Below are positions 1 to 7,597 of a stretch of 15,331 nucleotides of DNA, piece after piece. A program made the position numbers and the translations under genes. Below the pieces are notes generated by a model. The model was not told where the DNA came from and ran no database searches. It was given only the letters and a program-made list of their open reading frames with translations. Numbering within the stretch: position 1 is the first letter of the stretch; the number at the start of each line of letters is the position of its first letter. This stretch comes from Christensenella sp. UBA2853. GTDB lineage: Bacteria; Bacillota; Clostridia; Christensenellales; Aristaeellaceae. The DNA lies in NCBI GenBank assembly GCA_002350845.1, contig DEFL01000069.1, positions 1 to 15,331 of the forward strand, in the 5' to 3' direction.

Positions 1-921
1 ATCGCAGCACAAAATGGAAGCCGGATCGATCTGGGCATACTCTGCCCGGATTTTCTTCAGCTGTTCTTCCACTTCTGGCTCCTGGGGCGCTTCTTCCAGG
101 TAATACTTCCAGTTCGCCTTCAGCTCGTCATTCGGATGGCCTTCCACCCACAGACGGCCCAGACTGTTTTCCACCATGTAGCGGACAATCCAGTCTGGCG
201 TGAACAGCTGGGTAGCAGCAGGGATCTTTTCCTTGCTGATCTTGATGTTCTTTTTCAGCGCCGCAAAGACCTCATCCTTCGGCTCTGCATTGTAATACTG
301 GTACAGCCAGCCGATGATCTGTACGGCATCTTTCCAGTCCTCTTCCGGGATGGTGGCTACCATCTGGTGCGCCACGCTGCCTTCCCGCAGCAGGAAATCC
401 GGGAACAGGAGCTCGGTATAGTCGGAAATTTTCTGGAACATGCCGGGCAGCATCCGGTTCAGGTCATTGCACTGGGTGATCACCAGATACTTGAAGAGGG
501 GCTCCGTCTCGTTGGCTTCCTCCATGGCATAGACCTTTTCCATGTCCAGCCCTTCGATATCCAGGTGGATGGCATCCTTCAAGATTTGCGGATTGAACGC
601 TCCACTCTCATCGCTGAACACACGGGTATAGGACGGCAGGTAGCCGTTGACCTCCATGAAACGCAGGGCGATAAAACGGTTGAACCAGGTGTAGGCCACT
701 TCCTCCATCACCTGCTGATAACCATTCTTCCGAATATGCCAGATCAGAGCCCGACGCTGGGCCTGCTCTTCAGGTGTCAGCACATGCCCGTGGATGGCCT
801 GTACTTTCTCATCAATCGGGTCTTTCTCAGTGATGCCATACCAAGCTGCCCGCTGACTGACGCGGGAAATCAGTTCCCGTCGTGCCCATACGGCAAATTT
901 TTTGATGGCGTTCTTATCCAT
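1..921 (-). CDS. pglX: PglX, BREX type I adenine-specific DNA methyltransferase, N-terminal part (cut by window edge)
   Basis: Partial gene: 307 codons from ATG (complement of 919-921) run open to the left edge. The N-terminus reads MDKNAIKKFAVWARRELISR, followed by an RRALIWHIRKNGYQQVMEEV region, EVAYTWFNRFIALRFMEV (about residues 75-92) and TQLFTPDWIVRYMVENSLGR (about 246-265). These are hallmarks of the N-terminal helical region of PglX, a protein usually near 1200 residues. The readable part stops at ILCCD, which by family pattern comes just before the SAM-binding DPACGSG motif, so the catalytic NPPY motif is outside. In BREX, PglX methylates a non-palindromic adenine site to mark self DNA and is needed for phage exclusion. 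The start is fixed by an AAGGAG site (complement of 930-935) in the 15-base gap after brxC, which indicates co-transcription. No frame break is seen in the visible part. Confidence 0.93.
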   Translation of the reverse strand, partial: MDKNAIKKFAVWARRELISRVSQRAAWYGITEKDPIDEKVQAIHGHVLTPEEQAQRRALIWHIRKNGYQQVMEEVAYTWFNRFIALRFMEVNGYLPSYTRVFSDESGAFNPQILKDAIHLDIEGLDMEKVYAMEEANETEPLFKYLVITQCNDLNRMLPGMFQKISDYTELLFPDFLLREGSVAHQMVATIPEEDWKDAVQIIGWLYQYYNAEPKDEVFAALKKNIKISKEKIPAATQLFTPDWIVRYMVENSLGRLWVEGHPNDELKANWKYYLEEAPQEPEVEEQLKKIRAEYAQIDPASILCCD

Positions 922-936
922 GGTGGACGCTCCTTA

Positions 937-3900
937 TCAGTTTAACTTAATTCCATCGCATCCCTGCATCATCGTCAGCAGGGTCTTTTTGATCTGTGCC
1001 AAATAGGCATCAACATCATCTACATCTTCCAGTGTTTTCTGCGGGAAGAGCACCATGCGGTTCAGCTGCTTGATGACCTTTTTCGGTACAGGCTTGACTG
1101 GCTTAGTATCACTGCCAGTACCATCAGGCTCCTTGATGGGAGGTGTGACCGGCTTTGGATGAGCCATTGCCTCGATCTTGGTCATTGTCTGATCTTTATA
1201 TTGGATCATCGGAGGAACAAGTCCATCCAGCAGAGCTAAGCTCTTATACTGCGCAATCTGTTGCTTTTTCTGATCATAGAAGGTATCTGCCGTTTGAATA
1301 ACAGATTTCAGGTCATACTGATCCTTGGCTCCTCTATGAATAGCTTCCATGCACTGGCGTACAATCTCCAGAAGCTCGTCGCGCTTATCATTCAGCAGCC
1401 GATCGTGTCCTTCATGTACCGTTGCCATCAGCGAGTGTAGTTCCTTGATGCGTTCATAGTTATAGGGACCATTCGTGGGGATCATCGTGATCAGACGAAT
1501 CTTATTGAGGGCCTGATTGGCTTCTTCCTCCTTCGACAGATAATCCAGCTCATGGCTTAAGTCTTGCGTTAACTGGGTTGCGGTATCGAAGACGGGCTGC
1601 TGGCTCATGAAGAAATTCTCCACCCGCGCAATCTTCTGTTTGTGGTTAATAAAGTCATCCTGCAGCTTCAGAAGACGATTAATCAAGGCGATATCATCCT
1701 TCTGCTGAGACAGCAGGTTGTCAATCAAGTCGATGCCATTCGTCACCAGCAACTGATCCGGGTATTTGTGGCCAGTATAGCGGCCCAATAACTCAGTATA
1801 ATGATCTTTCTGCTTGCTGAACTGATCAATAATCCAAAGCATTAGGCTATCTACATCTTCTGGCAGAGTCATCACTTCAAAGTATTGACGGAGGAACTCC
1901 TTGGCTGCTTTCAGCTTTGGCCCTTCCGGCATGACTTTAATGGAAATGGTCGTCTTGCCGATCTCCGTCTTTTTGCGCAGCATATCCGGCAACTTGGGGT
2001 TATCTGCCCGGATGGTCGCGCCTGCCTGTTTGATGGTCACTTTCTGGTCACAGATCAACCGTGCGACTACAGCCGCCACATCGATTTCCCGCCAGCCGTA
2101 AGGTACACCTTGGTAACGGGTCTGCACGTCAAACATGGAAGTAGGCAGGTTTTTCGCAGACTGGATCTCCAGATATTTTTCAACCTTCGCGGCTGCATCC
2201 TGGTTAGGCACATTGCCAAACATATCGCGGGGTTCCATGCCGGTAAGGATCATTACGATATCGTCATCGGATTCCGCGTTCTTGGTAATAAGCTCCAGCT
2301 GGCTGTACACATGGACAACAAGATACTCCAGAGCTTGGTCAATCTTGGCCTTGGGATCGGAACCTTTAAGGGTGAGATGTTCACCATCCACATAGTATTC
2401 TGCCTGAGCGATGGCCAGGCGCAGCTGTTCAAGTGCCTCATCTTCCAAGTTCTTGGCCTCATCGGTGTGTTTACCGATGATATCCTGTACAGACTTGGAA
2501 AGCTGAGATACATTCCGCTGCTTCACATATTTGCGGATCTTCATCGCCCGCTCAAGGAACTCGTAGTAAGGCGTGTCGCCAAGCACAACGATAGCCTGCT
2601 TGACTGATTCAGTCATCAGACGCATTTCGGCTTTTTCTACTGCATCAGTCGCAACGGTTAGCATTTTCAGCCGCATGCCGCCTGTAATCGCGCCGACAGT
2701 CACGCCGTCCACCATCTGATCGAAGCCAAAGTTGTATTTACCGTACTGAAACTTCTTAGTGGGATAGATATCCGCAAAGATCATATGGGCGATCCGCTCC
2801 ACGATAGAAGCGGTGTCCACGTTCATCGCATTGATTTCTTTCCAGATGTCCTGCTCCTCATCGGTCAGGAAATTGTAAGTGTCTCCGGATCTACCAATGT
2901 AGTTCTGAGAGAATAGGCGGTTCAGGGATTCAGCTACTGTTTTCCGCATGCTGATGGGATCAACATTGATGTTGTCGGCCATCAGGATGACGAGATTATC
3001 CAGGTTCGCCGGCATATCTTGCGGTACATAGCGGATCAGATACAGCAGTTTCAGAACATCCACATCCAGCGGCTCAATGCCCGCGCCAGTAGCTGCGGCA
3101 TTAGCACAGCGTTCAATTACGCGACGAATGGAGCCATCCAGGAATTCATGGATGGAATCATAGAAGCTGAATAGCGGAGCCAGATTGTATTCATCACCGG
3201 ACTGAATCTTCTTTACAGCGATCTGAAAGCCATCCAGCATAGAACGCTCCGCGCCAGAGTAGTGCTTGCCCGCATTGCCATGCTTGCGGATCTCAGAGAA
3301 GATCTTCTGGATCAGCAGGAACTGATACGGTACAAACGGGAAATTGATTGCAAATTCCTGCGGGCCTGAATAGCCTTTGATATCCAGCATAGCATCCTTA
3401 AAGGTAAACAAATTGCGCAGAACGGAATCACTCTGGGTATAAATGCCTTCCAGCAGTTCCGTTGCAATATTTGTCTTCTTCAGGAGACGTTTTTGAATCA
3501 CTTCATCAGCGGAGGAAGAAGTCAGGGACAGATGCACCTTGAAACGGGCCTGAATACGGCTGAATTCGCTCTGTCGCACCTTGATGATCTCGTCCAGTGC
3601 TTCCTGACCGGTGCACATGACCCAGACCTTTGCCCCGCAAGTGCGCCCGATTTCTTCAACCAAGCTCTGCAAGTTAATCAGCATGTCGGTGTCTGTGCCA
3701 ACATATTGACCGACTTCGTCGATCATGAACAGGAGCCGGAAATCCTTCGGCTTTTTCTCGACATATTCCCGGATCTCGTCGGCTAGCAGGGCAATACTCA
3801 TCTCTACGGCGCTCTTATCACGGAACCAAGCATCCGCATCTTTTTCCGTCATATCCAGCACTTCCATCAGGGTGGGCACGATGTACTTGCCATTGAAGGA

Positions 3901-4509
3901 GAACGCTTTACGTGCCTGTACCCAGGGCATGCCGCGTTTCTCTTCAAACACTCTGCGGAATTCTTTAGTCTTTCCAACCTGTTCGATATAATACTCCATC
4001 TGGGCGACTTTCAGGTTTTCACCATAGAAGTTCAGATGGTTATAGAACATCTTGGCAAAGACTCGCAGCACAGCGGTTTTGTCCTTATTGATGGAACCTT
4101 CGATGTCAATATTGAAGAGGATGGTTTCTGCCTTTACGCGAGTAGCACGATCGATCAACATAAAGGTGGCCGGATCGCGATCATCACCATTTTCAAACTT
4201 TTCCCGGAACATTTCAACGACCGTTTCGCCATCGATCTCCTTGTTCTCCAAAATGTAGGAGAGCATCTTGAGCAGGTGAGACTTACCACTGCCGAAGAAG
4301 CCAGAGAGCCATACGCCGATATCTGCATTGGGATTATCGAACATCTCGCAGTAGTAATTGAAGAAGGTCATGAAGTGCTTCTTCAGTTCGCGGGTGATGA
4401 CATATTCCCGCACTTCCTGTTTGATGACATCAAGATCATCCTGGTTGACTTTGATGACACCATTGATTTTCCGGTTGATATCATCCTGGAACATGTTTCG
4501 AATTCGCAT
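937..4509 (-). CDS. brxC: BrxC, BREX type I P-loop ATPase
   Basis: A protein of 1190 residues, the usual size for BrxC. It begins MRIRNMFQDDINRKINGVI, the typical start of the family. Walker A is GFFGSGKS at residues 70-77 (K76, S77). A hydrophobic strand ending in acidic residues, RLLFMIDEVGQY, gives a Walker B-like D264-E265. The rest is long and helical, as in this AAA-like family. BrxC is an essential part of BREX defence and is thought to act on DNA together with PglX, BrxB and PglZ; its exact reaction is not settled. A start 16 codons upstream (4557) is open, but it lies inside brxB and has no ribosome site. The ATG at 4509 follows AAGGAGGAG by 6 bases and gives the family N-terminus. 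It lies 16 bases after brxB and 15 before pglX. Confidence 0.97.
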   Translation of the reverse strand: MRIRNMFQDDINRKINGVIKVNQDDLDVIKQEVREYVITRELKKHFMTFFNYYCEMFDNPNADIGVWLSGFFGSGKSHLLKMLSYILENKEIDGETVVEMFREKFENGDDRDPATFMLIDRATRVKAETILFNIDIEGSINKDKTAVLRVFAKMFYNHLNFYGENLKVAQMEYYIEQVGKTKEFRRVFEEKRGMPWVQARKAFSFNGKYIVPTLMEVLDMTEKDADAWFRDKSAVEMSIALLADEIREYVEKKPKDFRLLFMIDEVGQYVGTDTDMLINLQSLVEEIGRTCGAKVWVMCTGQEALDEIIKVRQSEFSRIQARFKVHLSLTSSSADEVIQKRLLKKTNIATELLEGIYTQSDSVLRNLFTFKDAMLDIKGYSGPQEFAINFPFVPYQFLLIQKIFSEIRKHGNAGKHYSGAERSMLDGFQIAVKKIQSGDEYNLAPLFSFYDSIHEFLDGSIRRVIERCANAAATGAGIEPLDVDVLKLLYLIRYVPQDMPANLDNLVILMADNINVDPISMRKTVAESLNRLFSQNYIGRSGDTYNFLTDEEQDIWKEINAMNVDTASIVERIAHMIFADIYPTKKFQYGKYNFGFDQMVDGVTVGAITGGMRLKMLTVATDAVEKAEMRLMTESVKQAIVVLGDTPYYEFLERAMKIRKYVKQRNVSQLSKSVQDIIGKHTDEAKNLEDEALEQLRLAIAQAEYYVDGEHLTLKGSDPKAKIDQALEYLVVHVYSQLELITKNAESDDDIVMILTGMEPRDMFGNVPNQDAAAKVEKYLEIQSAKNLPTSMFDVQTRYQGVPYGWREIDVAAVVARLICDQKVTIKQAGATIRADNPKLPDMLRKKTEIGKTTISIKVMPEGPKLKAAKEFLRQYFEVMTLPEDVDSLMLWIIDQFSKQKDHYTELLGRYTGHKYPDQLLVTNGIDLIDNLLSQQKDDIALINRLLKLQDDFINHKQKIARVENFFMSQQPVFDTATQLTQDLSHELDYLSKEEEANQALNKIRLITMIPTNGPYNYERIKELHSLMATVHEGHDRLLNDKRDELLEIVRQCMEAIHRGAKDQYDLKSVIQTADTFYDQKKQQIAQYKSLALLDGLVPPMIQYKDQTMTKIEAMAHPKPVTPPIKEPDGTGSDTKPVKPVPKKVIKQLNRMVLFPQKTLEDVDDVDAYLAQIKKTLLTMMQGCDGIKLN

Positions 4510-4515
4510 TTCAGT

Positions 4516-4524
4516 CTCCTCCTT
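4516..4524 (-). promoter_or_regulatory. Ribosome binding site of brxC
   Basis: Minus-strand AAGGAGGAG lies 6 bases before the ATG at 4509. It is nearly a full match to the 16S anti-Shine-Dalgarno sequence and decides against the longer in-frame start at 4557. Confidence 0.85.
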
Positions 4525-4525
4525 A

Positions 4526-5083
4526 TTACACAGCAGTAAAGGCGCGGTAGTATCCATTCGGTGTCAACCGGTCAAACAGTCGGAGTGCACTCTTATCAAA
4601 TGTGCCTGGGTACATAACAAGAATCGGAATATCCGAGAAATGTGGTTGCAATGCCTCCAACAGCGCGTGAACCCGCATAAACGGAAACACATCCCCAACA
4701 CCGGTCAACAGGAGCGCATCTCCTGGTTGATGGGGTGAGTATTGTAGCTTCTCCACGAAGGCATCCGGTGTGGCGAATGCTTGCAGCTGCTCGAGCAGGA
4801 AATCCGACCCTTCGTCATCTTCCATCACGGATATCTCGTCCTGAATTCCCATATCCTCACAGATGGACAGGAAAGTCTGATATAGATTGCATTCTATAAG
4901 ATGACAGTTAAGGGTTTGATCCGTGACCAACTGCCGGATAAAATTCTGTACAGGCATTTCATCCTCTGCCGCATAACAGAAAATGCGGATATTGACCTCG
5001 TTGGAAAGACCGTCGCCGGTCAAAAAGCCATGGCTCTGGATCAAAGCTCGAAGCGCATCCAGTCTTTCAGTTAATTCACTCAT
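4526..5083 (-). CDS. brxB: BrxB, BREX type I protein (DUF1788)
   Basis: A 185-residue protein starting MSELTERLDALRALIQSHGF, followed by a mixed alpha/beta body with segments such as NIRIFCYAAEDE, LLEQLQAFATPDAFVEKLQ, DALLLTGVGDVFPFMRVHAL and IPILVMYPGTFDKSALRLF. This is the pattern of the DUF1788 family (BrxB), usually 180-200 residues. The family is required for BREX defence and modification, with no proven enzymatic activity; it is thought to bridge the other subunits. A longer reading from 5158 would run back into brxA. The ATG at 5083 has AGGAGG (complement of 5091-5096) 7 bases upstream, so it is chosen. It lies 16 bases downstream of brxA and 16 bases upstream of brxC. Confidence 0.94.
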   Translation of the reverse strand: MSELTERLDALRALIQSHGFLTGDGLSNEVNIRIFCYAAEDEMPVQNFIRQLVTDQTLNCHLIECNLYQTFLSICEDMGIQDEISVMEDDEGSDFLLEQLQAFATPDAFVEKLQYSPHQPGDALLLTGVGDVFPFMRVHALLEALQPHFSDIPILVMYPGTFDKSALRLFDRLTPNGYYRAFTAV

Positions 5084-5099
5084 ATCCTGTCCTCCTGTT

Positions 5100-5726
5100 T
5101 TAATCCAGGCAGTTGAAGGCGGGTAACATAGCCTCATCGTGGTTGGCACGGATCGCATTCTCCAACTGAGAATCCAGCCATACAGGATTCAGGTGATCCG
5201 CTTCTGTGGCGTCCAGATACTCATTTTCCACCAGTACCCGGAGCAGTACCTGTTTTGCCTTTGCTACCGTCGTATCACTCCATGCAGCAACGGAATCGAT
5301 CTGTTCCTGGAGGCGTATGAAGTAAACATTCAGATCCCGCCGACCAAAGCTCATATCGCGATTGCGATACTTTTCACCAATCACCGTTACCATGAAATCC
5401 CAAACCAGGCGGTTGTACTTCATCATCGCATACAGACATACCTGCTTGGCAGTATCTGAAGGCTGGGTCGCGATCATTGCTACCAGGGATTCATCATTCA
5501 TGCCATGCAGCCGTTTGATGCAGGCCAGCGCCTGAGAACGAATCTGCTTTTCGGTCGGATACTGAAACAGGTTCTCCGAAATAATTCGCTTTACAGCTTC
5601 CGCATCAGTTAAGCCTTCCATTAGAAGTTTGGCTGTGGTGCGCATCTCGTAGAACATAAACTGTTCTCGAGTAATGGAAGCCTTATACTGTATTGGCTCC
5701 TGAGGGGTGCCCTTTACAGTTTTCAT
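5100..5726 (-). CDS. brxA: BrxA, BREX type I protein (DUF1819)
   Basis: A 208-residue protein with the DUF1819 signature: YKASITREQFMFYEMRTTAK (14-33), then LLMEGLTDAEAVKRIISENL with YPTEKQIRSQALACIKRL, and later YAMMKYNRLVWDFMVTVIGE. BrxA is a small, all-helical, NusB-like protein; in Escherichia coli and Salmonella systems it binds DNA. Its role in BREX is accessory or regulatory and not fully known. The ATG overlaps the stop of the upstream XRE gene by four bases (ATGA), which suggests translational coupling. A GGAAG-type ribosome site lies within the upstream gene. This is the usual first core gene of type I BREX operons (brxA, brxB, brxC, pglX, pglZ, brxL), so the order here is canonical as far as it can be read. 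Confidence 0.95.
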   Translation of the reverse strand: MKTVKGTPQEPIQYKASITREQFMFYEMRTTAKLLMEGLTDAEAVKRIISENLFQYPTEKQIRSQALACIKRLHGMNDESLVAMIATQPSDTAKQVCLYAMMKYNRLVWDFMVTVIGEKYRNRDMSFGRRDLNVYFIRLQEQIDSVAAWSDTTVAKAKQVLLRVLVENEYLDATEADHLNPVWLDSQLENAIRANHDEAMLPAFNCLD

Positions 5727-5947
5727 AGCTTATTCTCTTCCTTTTCTGCAGGGAGCAATTCCATAATGTCCCCAATATCGCACTTCAGAACCTGACAGAT
5801 CTTCATCAGGATTTCCATGCTTACAGTTTCACCTTTGGAAAGTTTAGTCATGGACGACCAGCTGATTCCTGACAAAGCCTGAAGGTCTTTTTTCTTCATA
5901 TCTTTGTCAATCAACAGTTTCCAAAGTTTTTTATAACTGACTTCCAT
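5723..5947 (-). CDS. Small XRE-family regulator heading the BREX operon
   Basis: A 74-residue protein that is essentially one Cro/CI helix-turn-helix: KLLIDKDMKKKDLQALSGIS, then WSSMTKLSKGETVSMEILMK and ICQVLKCDIGDIMELLP. The recognition helix is around residues 30-38. It ends with a short acidic tail (PAEKEENKL). A GAGGTG ribosome site lies 5 bases before ATG. It is the first gene after the predicted BREX promoter and overlaps brxA by four bases, so it probably autoregulates the operon; that role is inferred from position. Many BREX loci use a WYL-domain regulator (BrxR) instead. The only WYL protein here lies 4 kb away in another operon. Alternative: a phage-type Cro protein captured by the operon. 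Confidence 0.85.
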   Translation of the reverse strand: MEVSYKKLWKLLIDKDMKKKDLQALSGISWSSMTKLSKGETVSMEILMKICQVLKCDIGDIMELLPAEKEENKL

Positions 5948-5961
5948 AGCAACACCTCATC

Positions 5962-5993
5962 TTCTCTCGACAAATACAATCTGTCTCGGAGAA
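5962..5993. promoter_or_regulatory. Interrupted dyad in the BREX leader, possible operator
   Basis: Inverted arms TTCTC/GAGAA (5962-5966, 5989-5993) enclose a second pair GACA/TGTC (5969-5972, 5982-5985). The dyad lies just downstream of the predicted -10 box, over the likely transcription start and leader of the XRE-brxABC operon. It could be an operator for the XRE protein or a leader hairpin. The arms are short and interrupted, so chance is possible. Confidence 0.35.
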
Positions 5994-6006
5994 TAATCCA
6001 TTTTCT

Positions 6007-6035
6007 ATCATAACATGGCTATGCGGAATACGCAA
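6007..6035 (-). promoter_or_regulatory. Predicted sigma-A promoter of the BREX operon
   Basis: On the minus strand, TTGCGT (complement of 6030-6035) and TATGAT (complement of 6007-6012) are separated by exactly 17 bases. The -10 box matches five of six consensus bases and the -35 matches the TTG core. Transcription would start near 6000, about 50 bases before the regulator's ATG. It is the best candidate between the integrase terminator and the operon. Confidence 0.55.
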
Positions 6036-6054
6036 GAAGAATCTTCGAGATCTC
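6036..6054. promoter_or_regulatory. Two adjacent short palindromes upstream of the BREX -35
   Basis: GAAGA-A-TCTTC (6036-6046) is directly followed by the perfect 8-base palindrome GAGATCTC (6047-6054). Both abut the predicted -35 box. They may be a protein binding site, but such short palindromes also arise by chance. Confidence 0.25.
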
Positions 6055-6130
6055 ACGAATTATCTACGAGCGTTAAGATGATCTCCAGATTTAGAGTATC
6101 AATTCTGAGTTCGCGATTTGACGGCCTATA

Positions 6131-6162
6131 AACAGAAAAAGCTGCAATCATATAGACTGCAG
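6131..6162 (-). terminator. Intrinsic terminator after the integrase gene
   Basis: Read on the minus strand, CTGCAGTC and GATTGCAG form an 8-base stem (one G-U pair) around a 5-base loop. It is followed by CTTTTTCTGTTT. It lies 22 bases after the integrase stop. The G-U pair would be an A-C mismatch on the other strand, which supports the minus orientation. It should insulate the BREX operon from integrase transcription. Confidence 0.7.
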
Positions 6163-6184
6163 TTTTGAATGTAGAAGGATTTCT

Positions 6185-7594
6185 TTATTTTCCCAATGAC
6201 TTCGATATAACCTTCAGCATATTCATCACTTCAGGATTAGCCAGAAGCTTTGCCAACTGTTCAGTATTCATGGCTTCCTGATCATCTTTCTTTTCCTCAT
6301 CTTTCTTCTTGCCTCCGGATGAATCTTCAGGTTCATAGCCTTTACCGGCGTAAAAGGCCTTCTCAATCAACTCCGCATTGGTACGGCGATTCTCGTCAAG
6401 AATGTGCGAGTACTGATCGGTTACCATGGCTGCCTGTGCATGGCCGGAGTCACCCTGTACAGCCTTGATATCGCCACCAGTCAATTTCAACTTGTAGGTG
6501 ATACTGGAGTGGCGGAGACTGTGAAATACAACCGGGGGCAGATCATTTTCTTTGATCAGATCCTTCATTGCCCTGCGGATGACAGAAGATTCCGTAGGCA
6601 TTCCTACTGGAGTAGCAATCACCAGGTTATAATTCATGTACTCCTTGCCAAGAGCCTGAATGATTGCTTCCTGCTCCATCTTCCATGCCACCAGCATTTC
6701 AGCAACAGTCTTAGGCAGGAACACCTTACGGATACTTGTGGCAGTCTTCGGTTTTTTCAGAACCAAAGTTGTTGAATTCTTGATACCCTGCTCTGGGAAG
6801 GTGAAGATAACATCCTTCGATTCAAGCGTGCTCATTATGGATTTCTTGACTCGCTGAAGTTCCTTGCTGATGAATATGGAGGCTTTTCCAGTAGCGATAC
6901 TCTCATCAGTAATATCTACGCAGTCCCAGGTCAGACCGAGCAATTCGCCAATACGCAGCGAACAGGCGAAAGCTAAGTTCAGGCAGAGCTTCAGTCTGGG
7001 ATCATTACAGCACTCAATTGCCTTAAACAGCGTCGGTGCGTCCCAGATTTCTCGTTCTTTGGGTTCGTGCGTGGGCACAGTTGCATAGTGAGCAGGATTC
7101 TTTTCGATCAGATCCCACTTCTCTGCCTGCGTGAAGGCACTGCGCAGGAGGTTGTGGATCTTTTTGATCGTAGCACATGTTACGAAAGAGACCTCTTTGG
7201 AATATTTCTTCTTGCACATCTGCTGAACAGCAGGTGTTTTTTGTAATGTCTTATAAAACTGTTCCAGTGAGCGAGATGTGACTTCATTCAGCTTCAACTT
7301 TCCGATAATCGGCTTAATATAATTCCGAATCAGGCCTGTGTTGCTGCTATACATGGAGATCGACCACTTTGTTTTTCCGTACAGATCTACATATTCGTCC
7401 AGGAGCTCGGCTATGGTGCTGCACTTGGGGATCGTGAAGGAGCCGGTAATCTGACTGTATTCGATCTCTGTCTTGCGCTTCTTGGCGTCCTCCATGGTCA
7501 GACAGGTTTCCCATTTCTGATGCTTTTTCCCGTGTGCGTCGATATAGGGATACACAACACAAAACCGGTTTCTGCGTGGAATAATAGAAGCCAT
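6185..7594 (-). CDS. Tyrosine recombinase / phage-type integrase
   Basis: A 469-residue site-specific recombinase. Residues 1-55 look like an arm-binding domain (RNRFCVVYPYIDAHGKKHQKW). Residues 57-170 look like the SAM-like core-binding domain (TIAELLDEYVDLYGKTKWSI). The catalytic domain carries R214 (CSLRIGELLGLTW), a likely K283, H358 and R361 (HSLRH), G384-H385 and the nucleophile Y395 (VTDQYSHI), so all key residues are present. It cuts and rejoins DNA at att sites to integrate or excise the element. After the catalytic domain come a charged linker (KKKDEEKKDD, about 429-438) and a further helix ending SKSLGK, an extra tail of about 50 residues. AAGGAGG sits 8 bases before ATG. The gene starts 3 bases after the multi-HTH gene, so they are co-transcribed. 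Confidence 0.95.
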   Translation of the reverse strand: MASIIPRRNRFCVVYPYIDAHGKKHQKWETCLTMEDAKKRKTEIEYSQITGSFTIPKCSTIAELLDEYVDLYGKTKWSISMYSSNTGLIRNYIKPIIGKLKLNEVTSRSLEQFYKTLQKTPAVQQMCKKKYSKEVSFVTCATIKKIHNLLRSAFTQAEKWDLIEKNPAHYATVPTHEPKEREIWDAPTLFKAIECCNDPRLKLCLNLAFACSLRIGELLGLTWDCVDITDESIATGKASIFISKELQRVKKSIMSTLESKDVIFTFPEQGIKNSTTLVLKKPKTATSIRKVFLPKTVAEMLVAWKMEQEAIIQALGKEYMNYNLVIATPVGMPTESSVIRRAMKDLIKENDLPPVVFHSLRHSSITYKLKLTGGDIKAVQGDSGHAQAAMVTDQYSHILDENRRTNAELIEKAFYAGKGYEPEDSSGGKKKDEEKKDDQEAMNTEQLAKLLANPEVMNMLKVISKSLGK

Positions 7595-7597
7595 ATG

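Noticed and set aside
136..945. A 269-codon open frame on the plus strand with a methionine start
   Set aside because: It lies antisense to the clear PglX N-terminus, has no recognisable domain and low-complexity composition typical of a reverse-strand shadow.
1885..2607. A 240-codon plus-strand open frame, with further ones at 3493-3786 and 4036-4539
   Set aside because: All are antisense to brxC, which matches its family over its full length. They have no ribosome sites of note and no known fold.
4509..4557. Longer brxC start at 4557 adding 16 residues
   Set aside because: It overlaps brxB, lacks a ribosome site, and the added residues do not fit the family N-terminus; ATG 4509 has AAGGAGGAG.
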